From MWBF01 sp040772005 (GTDB lineage: Bacteria > Chloroflexota > Anaerolineae > CG2-30-64-16): 64,000 nt of DNA. A program made the translations under genes and the position numbers. Position 1 is the first letter of the stretch. Each line of letters opens with the position of its first letter. Under the pieces are notes generated by a model. The model was not told the origin of the DNA and made no database searches. It saw nothing but the letters and a program-made list of their open reading frames with translations. Shown piece by piece: positions 8,380 to 16,682 of the stretch. The DNA is taken from contig JAXGYZ010000002.1 of the NCBI GenBank assembly GCA_040772005.1, positions 1,178,001 through 1,242,000 of the forward strand, written 5' to 3'.

Positions 8380-8420
8380 GTAGTAGGCACTTCAGTGTCC
8401 GGCGCTGAAGCACCTACTAC
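8380..8420. repeat. Imperfect palindrome between the two amidohydrolase genes
   Basis: Arms 8380-8395 and 8405-8420 (outer gtagtagg/cctactac, inner cttcag/ctgaag) form a hairpin with two internal mismatches. A pyrimidine-rich but not T-only stretch follows, so terminator function is doubtful. Confidence 0.6.
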
Positions 8421-8446
8421 AAACCTTCTCTTTAGCGAGGGGTGAC

Positions 8447-9253
8447 ATGCTCTCCGATTCCGGTCTGGCGCGCGAGTTCTGGGCGTACGGCCGCGCGGCC
8501 GCCTGCCCCATCTATGACATGCACGGCCACATGGGTGCGTGGCACTCCATCTATTTTCCGCGGCCCGATGCACCCGACATGGTGCGGACGATGGACGAGT
8601 GCGGTGTGCGGTTGTTGGTGTTCTCGCATCACCTGGCGCTCTTTGCGCCTGACATCGGCAACCGGGCCAGCATCGAGGCCGTCCGCCGCTATCCCGACCG
8701 GCTGCGTGCGTACTGCGTCATCAACCCGAACCATCCCGCGCAGGCGGCGGCGGACCTGGACGCGTTCGAGGCGCACCGCGACGTCTTCATCGGCTTCAAG
8801 TTCCTGTCCGACTATCACCGCGTCCCGTTGAGCGATGAGGGGTACCGGCCTGCGCTCGCATATGCGGACCGCCGCGGCCTGCCCGTGCTGATGCACACCT
8901 GGGGGGGCAGCCCGTTCGACGGTGCGGTGGAGGTGCGCAAGGTCGCGGAACGGTATCCGAACTGCCGCGTCCTGCTCGGCCATTCGATCCATGACGATTG
9001 GCAGGCGGCCAGCGCGCTTGCGCGGGAGTTCCCGCAGCTCTACCTGGAGCTGACCGCAGTGTTCGATGACCGGGGCAGCCTGGAAGCGCTCTGCGGCGAG
9101 GCCGGATCCGACCGGTTGCTCTTCGGCACGGACCTGCCCTGGTTCGACCCGCACCACGCGATGGGCGCGCTGCTCTCCGCGCACATCACGGACGACGACC
9201 GCCACAACATCTGCCACCGCAACGCAGAAAAACTGCTGGCAGGCCTGTTATAG
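8447..9253 (+). CDS. Metal-dependent amidohydrolase family protein (COG2159-like)
   Basis: 268 residues, preceded by GAGGGGTGAC. The N-terminal metal motif DMHGHMG is present, with His in VLMHTWGG and HS in LLGHSIHDDW, and a C-terminal RLLFGTDLPWFDPHH containing the catalytic-type Asp. These are hallmarks of the Amidohydro_2 TIM barrels, which hydrolyse lactones/amides or decarboxylate aromatic acids. It is paralogous to the gene before it. The substrate is unknown; location beside sugar enzymes and a DegT aminotransferase makes a sugar-acid lactone plausible but unproven. Confidence 0.72.
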   Translation: MLSDSGLAREFWAYGRAAACPIYDMHGHMGAWHSIYFPRPDAPDMVRTMDECGVRLLVFSHHLALFAPDIGNRASIEAVRRYPDRLRAYCVINPNHPAQAAADLDAFEAHRDVFIGFKFLSDYHRVPLSDEGYRPALAYADRRGLPVLMHTWGGSPFDGAVEVRKVAERYPNCRVLLGHSIHDDWQAASALAREFPQLYLELTAVFDDRGSLEALCGEAGSDRLLFGTDLPWFDPHHAMGALLSAHITDDDRHNICHRNAEKLLAGLL

Positions 9254-9261
9254 AGAGGGGG

Positions 9262-9327
9262 GTCCGCATCTGAGGATGCGGACTCCGCACCTTACACTGA
9301 GGAGTGTCGCATCCTCAGATGCGACAC
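9262..9327. repeat. Double hairpin repeat with gcatc-ctca-gatgc core
   Basis: Two hairpins (9262-9283 and 9304-9327) carry the same core in opposite orientation, so the whole element is itself a large palindrome. The second half (gagtgtcgcatc...gatgcgacac) closely matches the palindrome at 31352-31383, which makes this a dispersed family with at least two copies in the window. Confidence 0.7.
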
Positions 9328-9363
9328 GGTTGTGGAGTCTGCGATTCAAGGAGTTAGCTGGCA

Positions 9364-10629
9364 ATGGCGCAACGCAAGCTCGCGATTCACGGCGGGACGC
9401 CTGCCCGCCGGCAGGGTTTTCCCCCGATGTACCCCGGCGGCATGAGCATCGGACAGGAGGAAGAAGAGGCCGTTCTCAATGTGCTCCGCACCAAACGGCT
9501 GTTTCGCTACTACGGGCCACAGCCGGGCCTTTCGCTGGTGGATGAGCTGGAGGCTGCGTTCGGCGCACATCACGGCGCGCAGCACAGCCTCGCGGTGACG
9601 TCGGGCACCGCCGCGCTGATGTGCGGGCTGCAGGGCATCGGCGTCGGGCCGGGCGACGAGGTCATCGTGCCCGCGTATACCTGGATTGCATCAGCGTCCG
9701 CGGTCCTGGCGGTCGGCGGCGTGCCGGTCGTCGCTGAGGTGGACGAGTCGCTGACCCTCGACCCGGCGGACGTCGAGCGCAAGATCACGCCTTACACCCG
9801 CGCGATCATGGCCGTCCACATGCGCGGGGCGGCCTGCCGCATGGCGGAGCTCCAGGCGCTTGCCGCGCGCCACAACCTGCGCCTGATCGAGGACGTGGCC
9901 CAGGCGAACGGCGCCAGCTACCGCGGGCAGCGCCTCGGTACGTTCGGCGACGTGGGTTGCTTCAGCCTCCAGTTCAATAAGATCATCACGTCCGGCGAGG
10001 GCGGCATGGTCATCACGAACGACGAGGCGGTCTGGAAGCGGGCAGTCATGTGGCACGACGTCATCGGCGGGCTGCGCAACAACTTCCCCGCTGAAGACAT
10101 CATCTGGGGCGTCAACTTCCGCATGCCGGAGCTGCTGGCCGCGGTCGCGCTGGCGCAACTGCGCCGGCTGGACGGCCTGCTCGATGCGATGCGCGCCCGC
10201 AAGCGGATGCTCAAGGCCGGGCTGGCGGAGGTTGTGCAGGCCCGCGGCATCGGCTTCCGTGAGATGGTGGACCCCGACGGCGACGCAGCCATCGCGCTCG
10301 TCATGTTCCTGCCCGATGCCGCGCGTGCCGAGGCCGTCGCTACGGCGCTCCGTGCGGAGAACATCGGCGCGGGCGTGCTCTACCATCCCGATCACAGCGA
10401 CTACCACATCTATCGCCACTGGACGCCGATCATGGAGCAGCGCACGTGGACCGCAGACGGCGGACCGTGGCGCTGGGCGCAGCGCGATATCCGCTACACG
10501 CCCGACATGTGCCCGCGCTCGCTGGACCTGTTGGGTCGCGCGGTGCATCTGGACATCAGCCCGCTGCTGACGAACGAGGATGTGGAGGAAACGCTGGAAG
10601 GCCTGACCTCGGTGCTGGCGCAGGTTTGA
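9364..10629 (+). CDS. DegT/DnrJ/EryC1/StrS-family PLP aminotransferase
   Basis: 421 residues with the family order: TSGTAALMCGLQGIGVGPGD (cofactor phosphate site), PAYTWIASASAVLAVGG, the IEDVAQANGA motif (Asp177) and the PLP Schiff-base lysine Lys206 in LQFNKIITSGEGG. These enzymes transaminate keto-sugars or a scyllo-inosose-type substrate. A good AAGGAG precedes the ATG. Its location with aldolase, kinase and amidohydrolases points to catabolic or cyclitol-type sugar metabolism rather than O-antigen synthesis, but no dehydratase or nucleotidyl transferase is nearby to settle it. Confidence 0.85.
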   Translation: MAQRKLAIHGGTPARRQGFPPMYPGGMSIGQEEEEAVLNVLRTKRLFRYYGPQPGLSLVDELEAAFGAHHGAQHSLAVTSGTAALMCGLQGIGVGPGDEVIVPAYTWIASASAVLAVGGVPVVAEVDESLTLDPADVERKITPYTRAIMAVHMRGAACRMAELQALAARHNLRLIEDVAQANGASYRGQRLGTFGDVGCFSLQFNKIITSGEGGMVITNDEAVWKRAVMWHDVIGGLRNNFPAEDIIWGVNFRMPELLAAVALAQLRRLDGLLDAMRARKRMLKAGLAEVVQARGIGFREMVDPDGDAAIALVMFLPDAARAEAVATALRAENIGAGVLYHPDHSDYHIYRHWTPIMEQRTWTADGGPWRWAQRDIRYTPDMCPRSLDLLGRAVHLDISPLLTNEDVEETLEGLTSVLAQV

Positions 10630-10642
10630 CCGGCGGCGCAAG

Positions 10643-10700
10643 CATCCTGAGCGGGTACACGGCGCAATGCTCCATACGCACATTGGCCAGTCGAAGGATG
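10643..10700. repeat. Dispersed palindromic repeat (CCTGAGCGGGT ... CAGTCGAAGG type)
   Basis: An element beginning catcctgagcgggt and ending cagtcgaaggatg lies between the aminotransferase and the DUF362 gene. The same end sequences recur inside coding sequence at 18521-18632 and 19037-19145, and in degraded form at 20821-20876. The rest of the 200-base gap shows no ORF or clear promoter. Confidence 0.7.
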
Positions 10701-10829
10701 ACGGGCGACTGCCGCACATACCAGTTGCGTGCGGTCGGTCACTCTTCATCAACCGTGATTCAGACAACTGACATCTTTCTCGCGCTCCGGGACACTGACG
10801 CCAACCATTGATGACGGGGGAGGGCAACT

Positions 10830-12056
10830 GTGCCACGACCGTATACCGTGCGCGCGGTGCATTGTGACCACCGCGCCGGCGACGAAGAGATTTACGCGGC
10901 ATTAGTCCGCGCGACGCAGCCGCTAGACCGCGCCTGGGAGAAGCTGCGCAAGGCGCAGCGCATCGGCATTAAGTTCAACCATCACTGGGGCGAGCACCAT
11001 GTCGTGATGCACGCAGGCCACCGACAGCAGCTCGTCAGCGACCAGGTAGGCCGCGCGGTGCTGCGGCTGCTGCGTGAGCGGACGCGGGCCGATATCTTCG
11101 TGGTGGACGTCGGCGTCGAGCGCAACCTGCCTGAGGACCCGCCGGACTCACTCGTCCAGCTCCGCGAGGTCATGGCCGAGTACGACGTCCCGTTCGTGGA
11201 CGGGCGCACGGACCCGGTCGAGTGGGTGGATGTGCCGGGTGGCGGCCAGATGTTCCGCCGCTATCCCGTCCCGCACTCGACGACCGAGGCCGACGCGATA
11301 ATCTCGGTGCAGAAGCTCAAGAACCACTCGTTCATGGGCATCACGCTGTGCCTGAAGAACCTGTTTGGCCTGATGCCGCTGCAGCCGGACGGCCGGCCGC
11401 GCAGCTACTACCACCATCTCGTCCGCATGCCGTACATGCTGGCCGATTTGGGCCGCATCTATGACCCGGTGCTCAACATCCTGGACGGGCTGGTGTGCCA
11501 GGCCGGGCAGGAGTGGGGGCCGGGCGACCACCCGCGCATCGCCGACACGCTCATCGCGGGCGACCAGGTCATCGCGACCGATGCGGTCGGTGCGCACCTG
11601 ATGGGCCATGACCCGCAATCCGACTGGCTGACCGAGCCTTTCCACCGCGACCGCAACGCGCTGCTCATCGCGGCGCAGGGCGGCTTCGGGACGGTGGACC
11701 TGGCCGACATGGACTACGCGTCGGAGGTGGAGGCGCCCGTGGGCGAGTTCTTCTCGCGGGTGACGGACTCGCGCGAGACGGTGATCAGCTGGCGGCGCAC
11801 CACCGCGGAGCAGGGCCTGTACTACCGCGATCACATGCACGAGATTGCGCGCGAGCACGCAGGCCGCTACATCTTGCTGCACATGAACAAGGTCGTGTGG
11901 TCGGAGACCCAGGGTAATCTGAATATGAGCCGCCGCGACCTGGCGGGGCTGTACAAGGACCAGGCCCTGTGGATGAAGTACGTGGACCCGGACGAGGCCG
12001 AGGGCGAGCACTATCAGGTCTACGAGGACACGCTGGCGCACTTTCCGGCCGTTTGA
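10830..12056 (+). CDS. DUF362 domain-containing protein
   Basis: 408 residues, GTG start behind GGGGGAGGG. The diagnostic DUF362 core is ISVQKLKNHSFMGITLCLKN followed by LFGLMP (about residues 150-185), with IKFNHHWGEHH earlier and DAVGAHLMGHDP near the middle. No ferredoxin-type cysteine cluster is present, unlike many DUF362 proteins. The biochemical role of the family is not established; it is often linked to iron-sulfur or cofactor-related reactions. The thioesterase gene starts seven bases downstream, so the two are probably co-transcribed. Confidence 0.75.
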   Translation: MPRPYTVRAVHCDHRAGDEEIYAALVRATQPLDRAWEKLRKAQRIGIKFNHHWGEHHVVMHAGHRQQLVSDQVGRAVLRLLRERTRADIFVVDVGVERNLPEDPPDSLVQLREVMAEYDVPFVDGRTDPVEWVDVPGGGQMFRRYPVPHSTTEADAIISVQKLKNHSFMGITLCLKNLFGLMPLQPDGRPRSYYHHLVRMPYMLADLGRIYDPVLNILDGLVCQAGQEWGPGDHPRIADTLIAGDQVIATDAVGAHLMGHDPQSDWLTEPFHRDRNALLIAAQGGFGTVDLADMDYASEVEAPVGEFFSRVTDSRETVISWRRTTAEQGLYYRDHMHEIAREHAGRYILLHMNKVVWSETQGNLNMSRRDLAGLYKDQALWMKYVDPDEAEGEHYQVYEDTLAHFPAV

Positions 12057-12062
12057 GGAGCC

Positions 12063-12518
12063 ATGCCCGAATACGATATACCATACTGCAACGCAGCCGG
12101 TCACTGGACCGTCGCGACGCATTTGCGCGTCCGCTTCTACGAGACGGACCAGATGGGCGTCGTGCATCACAGCGTTTACATCCGCTGGTTCGAAGAAGGG
12201 CGCAGCGCGTTCACGCGCGCTATGGGCTATCCCTACTCGCGCATGGAGTCCGAAGGATTATCCCTGGCCGTCACTGAGGTGCAGGCACGCTACTACCATC
12301 CCGCGCGCTACGACGAAGAAGTGGCGGTGATCTGCTCCCTGGAGGAGTTCCAGAGCCGGGGCCTGACCTTCAGCTACGAGGTGCGCCGCGCGGCGGACGA
12401 TACGCTGCTCGTCACCGGGCGGACGAAGCTCATCTCCGTAGACCACCAGGGCCGTGTTATACGTATCCCGGACGCCATGCGTCGCGGGCTACTCGCCGGG
12501 GCGGTCGAGCAGGGATAA
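12063..12518 (+). CDS. YbgC/4HBT hot-dog acyl-CoA thioesterase
   Basis: 151 residues. The motif VRFYETDQMGVVHHSVYIRWFEEGR (split here around residues 23-47) carries the catalytic Asp29 and the HxxYxxWxEEGR pattern of YbgC/4-hydroxybenzoyl-CoA thioesterases. It hydrolyses acyl-CoA or aryl-CoA thioesters in the cytoplasm. GAGGAG lies directly before the ATG and the gene follows the DUF362 gene by seven bases. The substrate is unknown. Confidence 0.82.
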   Translation: MPEYDIPYCNAAGHWTVATHLRVRFYETDQMGVVHHSVYIRWFEEGRSAFTRAMGYPYSRMESEGLSLAVTEVQARYYHPARYDEEVAVICSLEEFQSRGLTFSYEVRRAADDTLLVTGRTKLISVDHQGRVIRIPDAMRRGLLAGAVEQG

Positions 12519-12520
12519 AA

Positions 12521-12614
12521 TCGGGCCGCAACCATTCTTATGCCAACTACCGCTCTGGCCGGTCTCCGACCGAGCCGGAGCGCCGATGGAACCGGGCCGC
12601 AACCACCTTACGCC
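12521..12614 (+). repeat. Imperfect direct repeat between thioesterase and MATE genes
   Basis: Copies at 12521-12544 and 12592-12614 share cgggccgcaacca and a following ctta-gcc with a few changes; a short ccgg-centred inverted repeat sits between them. No gene or terminator is visible here. Confidence 0.45.
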
Positions 12615-12633
12615 GGATTGAGAGTTAAAACCT

Positions 12634-14007
12634 TTGCAACTGTCACGGACATTCATGCAGCGCCTGGGCCTGGGCGGACGCTCGGTTGACATCACGCACG
12701 GCCGGCTGCGCGATAACATCTGGCAGCTTAGCTGGCCGCTGATGATCAGCCAGGCCTTATCGTTCTTCCCGGGCCTGTATGACGCCTACTGGCTCGGCCA
12801 GTTGGGGTCGTACGCGCTTGCCGCAGCCATGATTGCGATTACGCTCCGCATCACCCTCATCAGTGTGCTGATGGCGCTCAGCGGGGCCAGCGCCGCGGTC
12901 ATCAGCCGGTATGTCGGCGCTGAGGAACATGAGCTGGCGAACCGGGCCGCGACGCAGGCCGTGATCCTGTTCGTGCTGGCCTCCGGCGGCCTGGGGATTC
13001 TCGGTCTGGTGTTCATCGAGCCGCTGTTGACGCTGGCCGGCGCGAGCGGCGATCTGCTGGCCCCCACGATGGCGTATGCCCGCGTGATATTCGCCGGACT
13101 TATTGCGCTGGAGATGGTCCCCAGCATGGGCGGCATGCTGAGTTCCTCCGGCAATCCCCAACTATCGCTTCAGATGAATCTGTTGACCCTGTTTTCGTTC
13201 CTGGCCTTGGAGCCGCTGTTGATCGGCCTGGGCTTGGGTGTGACCGGCGCGGCGCTGTCGCTCGTGCTGGCGAACACGGCCGGGATGTGCTACGGGCTGT
13301 TTCTGCTGGCGAGCGGCCGGGCCGCAGTCCGCATCGAGCGGCGCTATGCCCGCCCGGACCTGAGCATGATGTGGCGCATCCTGCGCATCGCCATCCCGGG
13401 CATCATCCAGAAGGGCATTCCGAATCTCACCAACAGCATCCTGCTGCGGTTCATGGCCGGATACGGCGCGGCGCCGGTCGCCGTCTTCAGCCTGTTCGGC
13501 CGCCAGAGCAGCCTGCTGCTGGCACCCGCCGGCGGACTGAGCGTCACTGCGCCGGCGATGGTGGGACAGAACCTCGGTGCAGGCCAGCCGGCGCGCGCGG
13601 GCCGTGCGGTCAGGCTCATCGCCGCGGCTACCGCCGTGAGTGGGGCGCTGTTGCTCGGGCTGCTGATCCTGTTTGCCAGACCCGCCTATGCGGCCTTCAC
13701 AACTGACACGGAGACCATTAGCCTGGGGGTGCAGGTGATTGCTGTACTCGCGCTTTACCGGCTGCTGCTCCTGCTGAGCACGGTGCTGGACGGCGCGCTG
13801 ACCGGCGCGGGCGATACGGTATCGCCGATGGTGGTCAACTTCATTGCGCAGATTGTGGTGCTGCTGCCCGCCGTGTGGTTACTCTCTACCGTTGCGGGCT
13901 TGGGGGTCCATGGGATTTTCTGGGCGCTGGTGATCGGGTTCGGCGTGCAGACGCTGCTGCTGGCGCTGCGCTTCCGGCAGGGCCGCTGGCAAAGCGTGCG
14001 GATCTGA
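12634..14007 (+). CDS. MATE-family multidrug/toxin efflux transporter
   Basis: 457 residues with about twelve hydrophobic segments, in two six-helix halves, as usual for MATE/NorM exporters. IWQLSWPLMISQALSFFPG at the first helix, a GLYDAYWLGQLG loop and APAMVGQNLGAGQPARAGR in the second half fit the family. It exports cationic compounds using a Na+ or H+ gradient across the cytoplasmic membrane. The longest frame starts at TTG 12634; the ATG at 12655 is an alternative and neither has a strong ribosome-binding site. It is convergent with the next operon across a palindrome. Confidence 0.82.
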   Translation: MQLSRTFMQRLGLGGRSVDITHGRLRDNIWQLSWPLMISQALSFFPGLYDAYWLGQLGSYALAAAMIAITLRITLISVLMALSGASAAVISRYVGAEEHELANRAATQAVILFVLASGGLGILGLVFIEPLLTLAGASGDLLAPTMAYARVIFAGLIALEMVPSMGGMLSSSGNPQLSLQMNLLTLFSFLALEPLLIGLGLGVTGAALSLVLANTAGMCYGLFLLASGRAAVRIERRYARPDLSMMWRILRIAIPGIIQKGIPNLTNSILLRFMAGYGAAPVAVFSLFGRQSSLLLAPAGGLSVTAPAMVGQNLGAGQPARAGRAVRLIAAATAVSGALLLGLLILFARPAYAAFTTDTETISLGVQVIAVLALYRLLLLLSTVLDGALTGAGDTVSPMVVNFIAQIVVLLPAVWLLSTVAGLGVHGIFWALVIGFGVQTLLLALRFRQGRWQSVRI

Positions 14008-14016
14008 TCAATACTC

Positions 14017-14043
14017 GTAGGGGCGAGGTCACCTCGCCCCTAC
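14017..14043. terminator. Perfect palindrome between convergent genes
   Basis: A 13-bp perfect inverted repeat (gtaggggcgaggt, one base, acctcgcccctac) lies between the MATE stop and the stop of the convergent HTH-Sm operon. Position suggests a bidirectional terminator, but no T-run follows on either side. This sequence type is a common dispersed repeat in environmental bacterial genomes. Confidence 0.5.
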
Positions 14044-14066
14044 ACCAACGGTTTTGTCAGGCTTAC

Positions 14067-14516
14067 TTAGTCGTCGCCTTCGCCGTCATCTGCGGCGGCC
14101 GTCTCAACATCGGGTGCGCGCGGGTCCCAGCGTTCTATCGCGTGGCGCTGGATAACAATGGGGCCGCCGGCTGTCTCCAGTTCCAGCGCACCCAGGTCCC
14201 ACCACTTCACGCGGCCCGTCTGCACCTGTCCGTTCCAGAGGTGCAGCGTGATGGGCGTATCGTTCATGCGCGCCTGGACCAGCGCTCGGCTGAGCGCCTT
14301 GCGCGGCCAGTCCAGCCGCCACCGCAGCTCCTCGAACGACTGCTCGTAATACCCGGCAATGAGCCGAATCGATGCGTCATCGCCAACCGCCCGATAGCGC
14401 TGCTCCATCTGCCGGTAGACGCCCTTCGTCAGGTCAGGCAGGGCCGTTTCGATGTCCAGCGGCGTCACGCCCCCGCGCTGTGCGCGCAGGAGCCGCAGAT
14501 AATCACCCAGGCTCAT
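14067..14516 (-). CDS. HTH-like protein with C-terminal Hfq/Sm-like domain (paralogue B)
   Basis: 149 residues. The N-terminal ~70 residues (MSLGDYLRLLRAQRGG and then helical segments up to ELRWRLDW) look like an XRE-type helix-turn-helix. Residues 84-130 match the Hfq/Sm pattern: TPITLHLWNGQVQTGRV (Sm1-like) and IVIQRHAIERW (compare YKHAI in Hfq Sm2). The tail is acidic. The start overlaps the stop of the upstream gene by four bases (ATGA), and that gene has the same two-domain plan. Function is not known; the layout suggests a regulator that combines DNA binding with RNA or oligomer contacts. The Sm assignment is my pattern reading, not a profile hit. Confidence 0.6.
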   Translation of the reverse strand: MSLGDYLRLLRAQRGGVTPLDIETALPDLTKGVYRQMEQRYRAVGDDASIRLIAGYYEQSFEELRWRLDWPRKALSRALVQARMNDTPITLHLWNGQVQTGRVKWWDLGALELETAGGPIVIQRHAIERWDPRAPDVETAAADDGEGDD

Positions 14517-15358
14517 GTTGGCTGCTCCTGCTCACGGGACGGGGCAGGCGTGTCCGCTGACCTGGCGTAGCTGACGATCGCGAGCTTGTTGACGGTGATC
14601 TCACGGCCGCTCGCTTCCCGCAATGTGATGTTGTACGGGCCGAACCCCACGATGACGCCGGTGAGGGTTGCACCATCGAACAGCGTGAAGTGCAGTGGCG
14701 TGCCGGCTTCCTTTACATCGGTCAGATAGCGCAGCTCGTACTGGTCGACGGCCTCGGGCAGATAGGCCCGGTGACGTTCAGCCGTGCGTCCCTCACGCAG
14801 CTCCGTCTGTAGCTGGGTGAGCAGCTTGCTCGCGGTGGGCCGGTCGATCTCCGTCAAGGACTTGCCCAGTTCCGCCTCGATGTGGGCCTGGGTGCGGCCC
14901 AGCCGCGCCAGAACATCCTGCAAATGCGCAATCTGGCTGGGTCGGGCAGGGGCCGGCGGCCGCGGTGCGGCGGTGCGCTGCGGACGCGCGCCGCGCTCGC
15001 GCGACTGGCGCGCCATGCCGCCTGGCGGCGCACCTGCCGCGGGACCGCCCGCAGATGCTTCGGGCCGGTCATTCGTTTGAGCAGCAGTTTGTGCGGGATT
15101 CGTCGCAGCAGAGGGCGCGGCAGCAGGCCGGGGCTGACGCTCCAACTGGCCTGCTCCCGGCCGCGGGTCGGACCGCAGCCGGAGGTCAGCTTCCTCTATG
15201 TAGAGCGCCCGCGCCAGACGCGAGAGATGCCGGGGATCGATGCTGCGCTGTCCTGCCTCGTACTCCATGATGAGACCGATCGGCAGACCGGCCCGGCTGG
15301 CGAGGGTCGCTACGCTCAACTTCTTCTGCTCGCGTAATGCCCAGAGGTTTTCAGCCAT
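14513..15358 (-). CDS. XRE-family HTH protein with C-terminal Hfq/Sm-like domain (paralogue A)
   Basis: 281 residues from the ATG at 15358, chosen because AAGGAGAT precedes it; an upstream in-frame ATG at 15412 lacks this. Residues 1-60 are a classical XRE helix-turn-helix (ALREQKKLSVATLASRAGLP, then an EYEAGQR segment). Residues ~65-145 are Pro/Ala/Arg-rich and disordered, ~145-215 helical. Residues 219-267 resemble Hfq: TPLHFTLFDGATLTGVIVGF, YNITLREASG, then ITVNKLAIVSYAR. It is first in a two-gene unit with a shorter paralogue. Downstream of scpB it might also read through from that operon (gap 94 bases). Role unknown. Confidence 0.65.
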   Translation of the reverse strand: MAENLWALREQKKLSVATLASRAGLPIGLIMEYEAGQRSIDPRHLSRLARALYIEEADLRLRSDPRPGAGQLERQPRPAAAPSAATNPAQTAAQTNDRPEASAGGPAAGAPPGGMARQSRERGARPQRTAAPRPPAPARPSQIAHLQDVLARLGRTQAHIEAELGKSLTEIDRPTASKLLTQLQTELREGRTAERHRAYLPEAVDQYELRYLTDVKEAGTPLHFTLFDGATLTGVIVGFGPYNITLREASGREITVNKLAIVSYARSADTPAPSREQEQPT

Positions 15359-15373
15359 AGGATCTCCTTGCTG

Positions 15374-15398
15374 GAACCCGATGTGAGAGTTCGGGTTC
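15374..15398 (-). promoter_or_regulatory. Hairpin just upstream of the HTH-Sm ribosome-binding site
   Basis: GAACCCGA (8 bp) pairs with TCGGGTTC around a nine-base loop, seven bases before the AAGGAGAT site of the HTH-Sm gene. It could be an autoregulatory target or part of the leader; only the structure is seen. Confidence 0.35.
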
Positions 15399-15451
15399 GA
15401 TGACTCGCGCACTAGCGTAAGCCTACAGGGCGAAAACCGCAGTAGTCCGTT

Positions 15452-16087
15452 TTACTTTCTGATTTCTACCTGTGGTTCCTGTGCCTGGTCGGCAGGCAGG
15501 GGGGGCAGGCGTTCCAGGCTGTCCAGCCCGAAATAGTGGAGGAACTGCAGGGTCGTGCCGTAGAGGAAGGGGCGGCCCGGCTGTTCGAGACGCCCTACCG
15601 GTTCCACGAGCTCGCGTGCAATCAGGGTGCGCAGCACGCCATCACAGTTGACGCCGCGAATCATCTCGATGTCCCCGCGGGTTAGCGGCTGGCGATACGC
15701 GATGACGGCCAGTGTCTCCAGCGCAGCCGTGGAGAGCTTGCTGCTCAGGTCAAGGCCCAGGAATTTCTCGATGTACGCGCTCGATGCGGGTGCGGTTGTC
15801 AGGTAGACGCGGTCGCCCTTGCGCAGCAGGCGCAGGCCGCGACCGGGGGCTGCAAAAGCCGCGCTGATGCGCTCCAGTGCCTCCTGCACGGCCTCCTCGG
15901 TTGCGCCGGTGACCTGCGCCAGCCGGGCCAGCGGCGTGGGCGAGGCCGCGACAAACAGCAGGCTTTCCACCACGCTCTGCAGGGCGTCGCCGCTGAGCAC
16001 GATCTCGTTTGACGTTCCGTTGGGGCTGGTGTTCCCGCCGTCAACGGCTCCCGGCGGGGTGAGTTCGTGCGCGTCCGGTCCGATCAC
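15452..16087 (-). CDS. scpB: Segregation and condensation protein B
   Basis: 211 residues. ScpB forms the SMC-ScpA-ScpB condensin that organises the chromosome. The family-specific stretch ETLAVIAYRQPLTRGDIEMI, then GVNCDGVLRTLI, LVEPVGRLEQPGRPFLYGTT and FLHYFGL is complete, giving the two winged-helix domains. The first ~30 residues are a low-complexity extension. Its ATG overlaps the stop of the AmaP-like gene by four bases. No scpA is in the window upstream, where it often sits. Confidence 0.92.
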   Translation of the reverse strand: MIGPDAHELTPPGAVDGGNTSPNGTSNEIVLSGDALQSVVESLLFVAASPTPLARLAQVTGATEEAVQEALERISAAFAAPGRGLRLLRKGDRVYLTTAPASSAYIEKFLGLDLSSKLSTAALETLAVIAYRQPLTRGDIEMIRGVNCDGVLRTLIARELVEPVGRLEQPGRPFLYGTTLQFLHYFGLDSLERLPPLPADQAQEPQVEIRK

Positions 16088-16647
16088 ACGGCCGTCCCTT
16101 CTTGATAGGGCGCGTGCTTGATGCGCACCTCAACCTTGCCCAGTTGCAGGCCCATGCGTTCGGTAATCACCTCGCGCGTGACGCCGACCACCTCATCGGT
16201 CTTCATCGGCACATCCACTTCCGGTTGCGTCTCCAGGTCCAATCGCACATTCACGGACTGGCCGTGCGCGCTCACCACCGGCGTGACCGAGATGACATCC
16301 GCAAGCTGGTCGATGTGCCAGGTCAGCCGCCGTGCCACCGAGTCGGTCGTGACGGAGGCCTGGCTGCCCCCTTCGGTATGGACGCGCACGACGCGCGGTC
16401 CCCCGCGGCGCAGCTCGAAGGCCAGGAGCAGGCCGAACAGCAGCACGGCCAGCAGGACGACCGCCGCGCGTGCCACCATGAAAAGCGTACTGGAAGATTG
16501 CGCGAAATTTGCCAGGAAGGTTTGTAACCCCTCCGCCCCGGTGCGTACGGCGTTCAGCGCGTTGAAAGGTACGACGGCCAGGGTGATGAGTGCGGCCAGC
16601 AGGATCAGCAAGACCAATACAACGACGATACGATTGAAGACGTTCAT
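16084..16647 (-). CDS. amaP: AmaP-like (alkaline shock response) membrane anchor protein
   Basis: 187 residues with two N-terminal transmembrane helices (about 5-27 and 55-78), then a cytoplasmic Asp23/Gls24-like domain (VVRVHTEGGSQASVTTDSVA ... VRLDLETQPEVDVPMKT ... VEVRIKHA). In Firmicutes AmaP anchors Asp23 to the membrane and is tied to cell-envelope stress. The gene is the first of the scpB operon by ATGA overlap. It is a plausible family call; no asp23 paralogue is adjacent. Confidence 0.7.
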   Translation of the reverse strand: MNVFNRIVVVLVLLILLAALITLAVVPFNALNAVRTGAEGLQTFLANFAQSSSTLFMVARAAVVLLAVLLFGLLLAFELRRGGPRVVRVHTEGGSQASVTTDSVARRLTWHIDQLADVISVTPVVSAHGQSVNVRLDLETQPEVDVPMKTDEVVGVTREVITERMGLQLGKVEVRIKHAPYQEGTAV

Positions 16648-16682
16648 TCCAACCTCCGCGATAGCGCAAAGCGATGGCCGGA

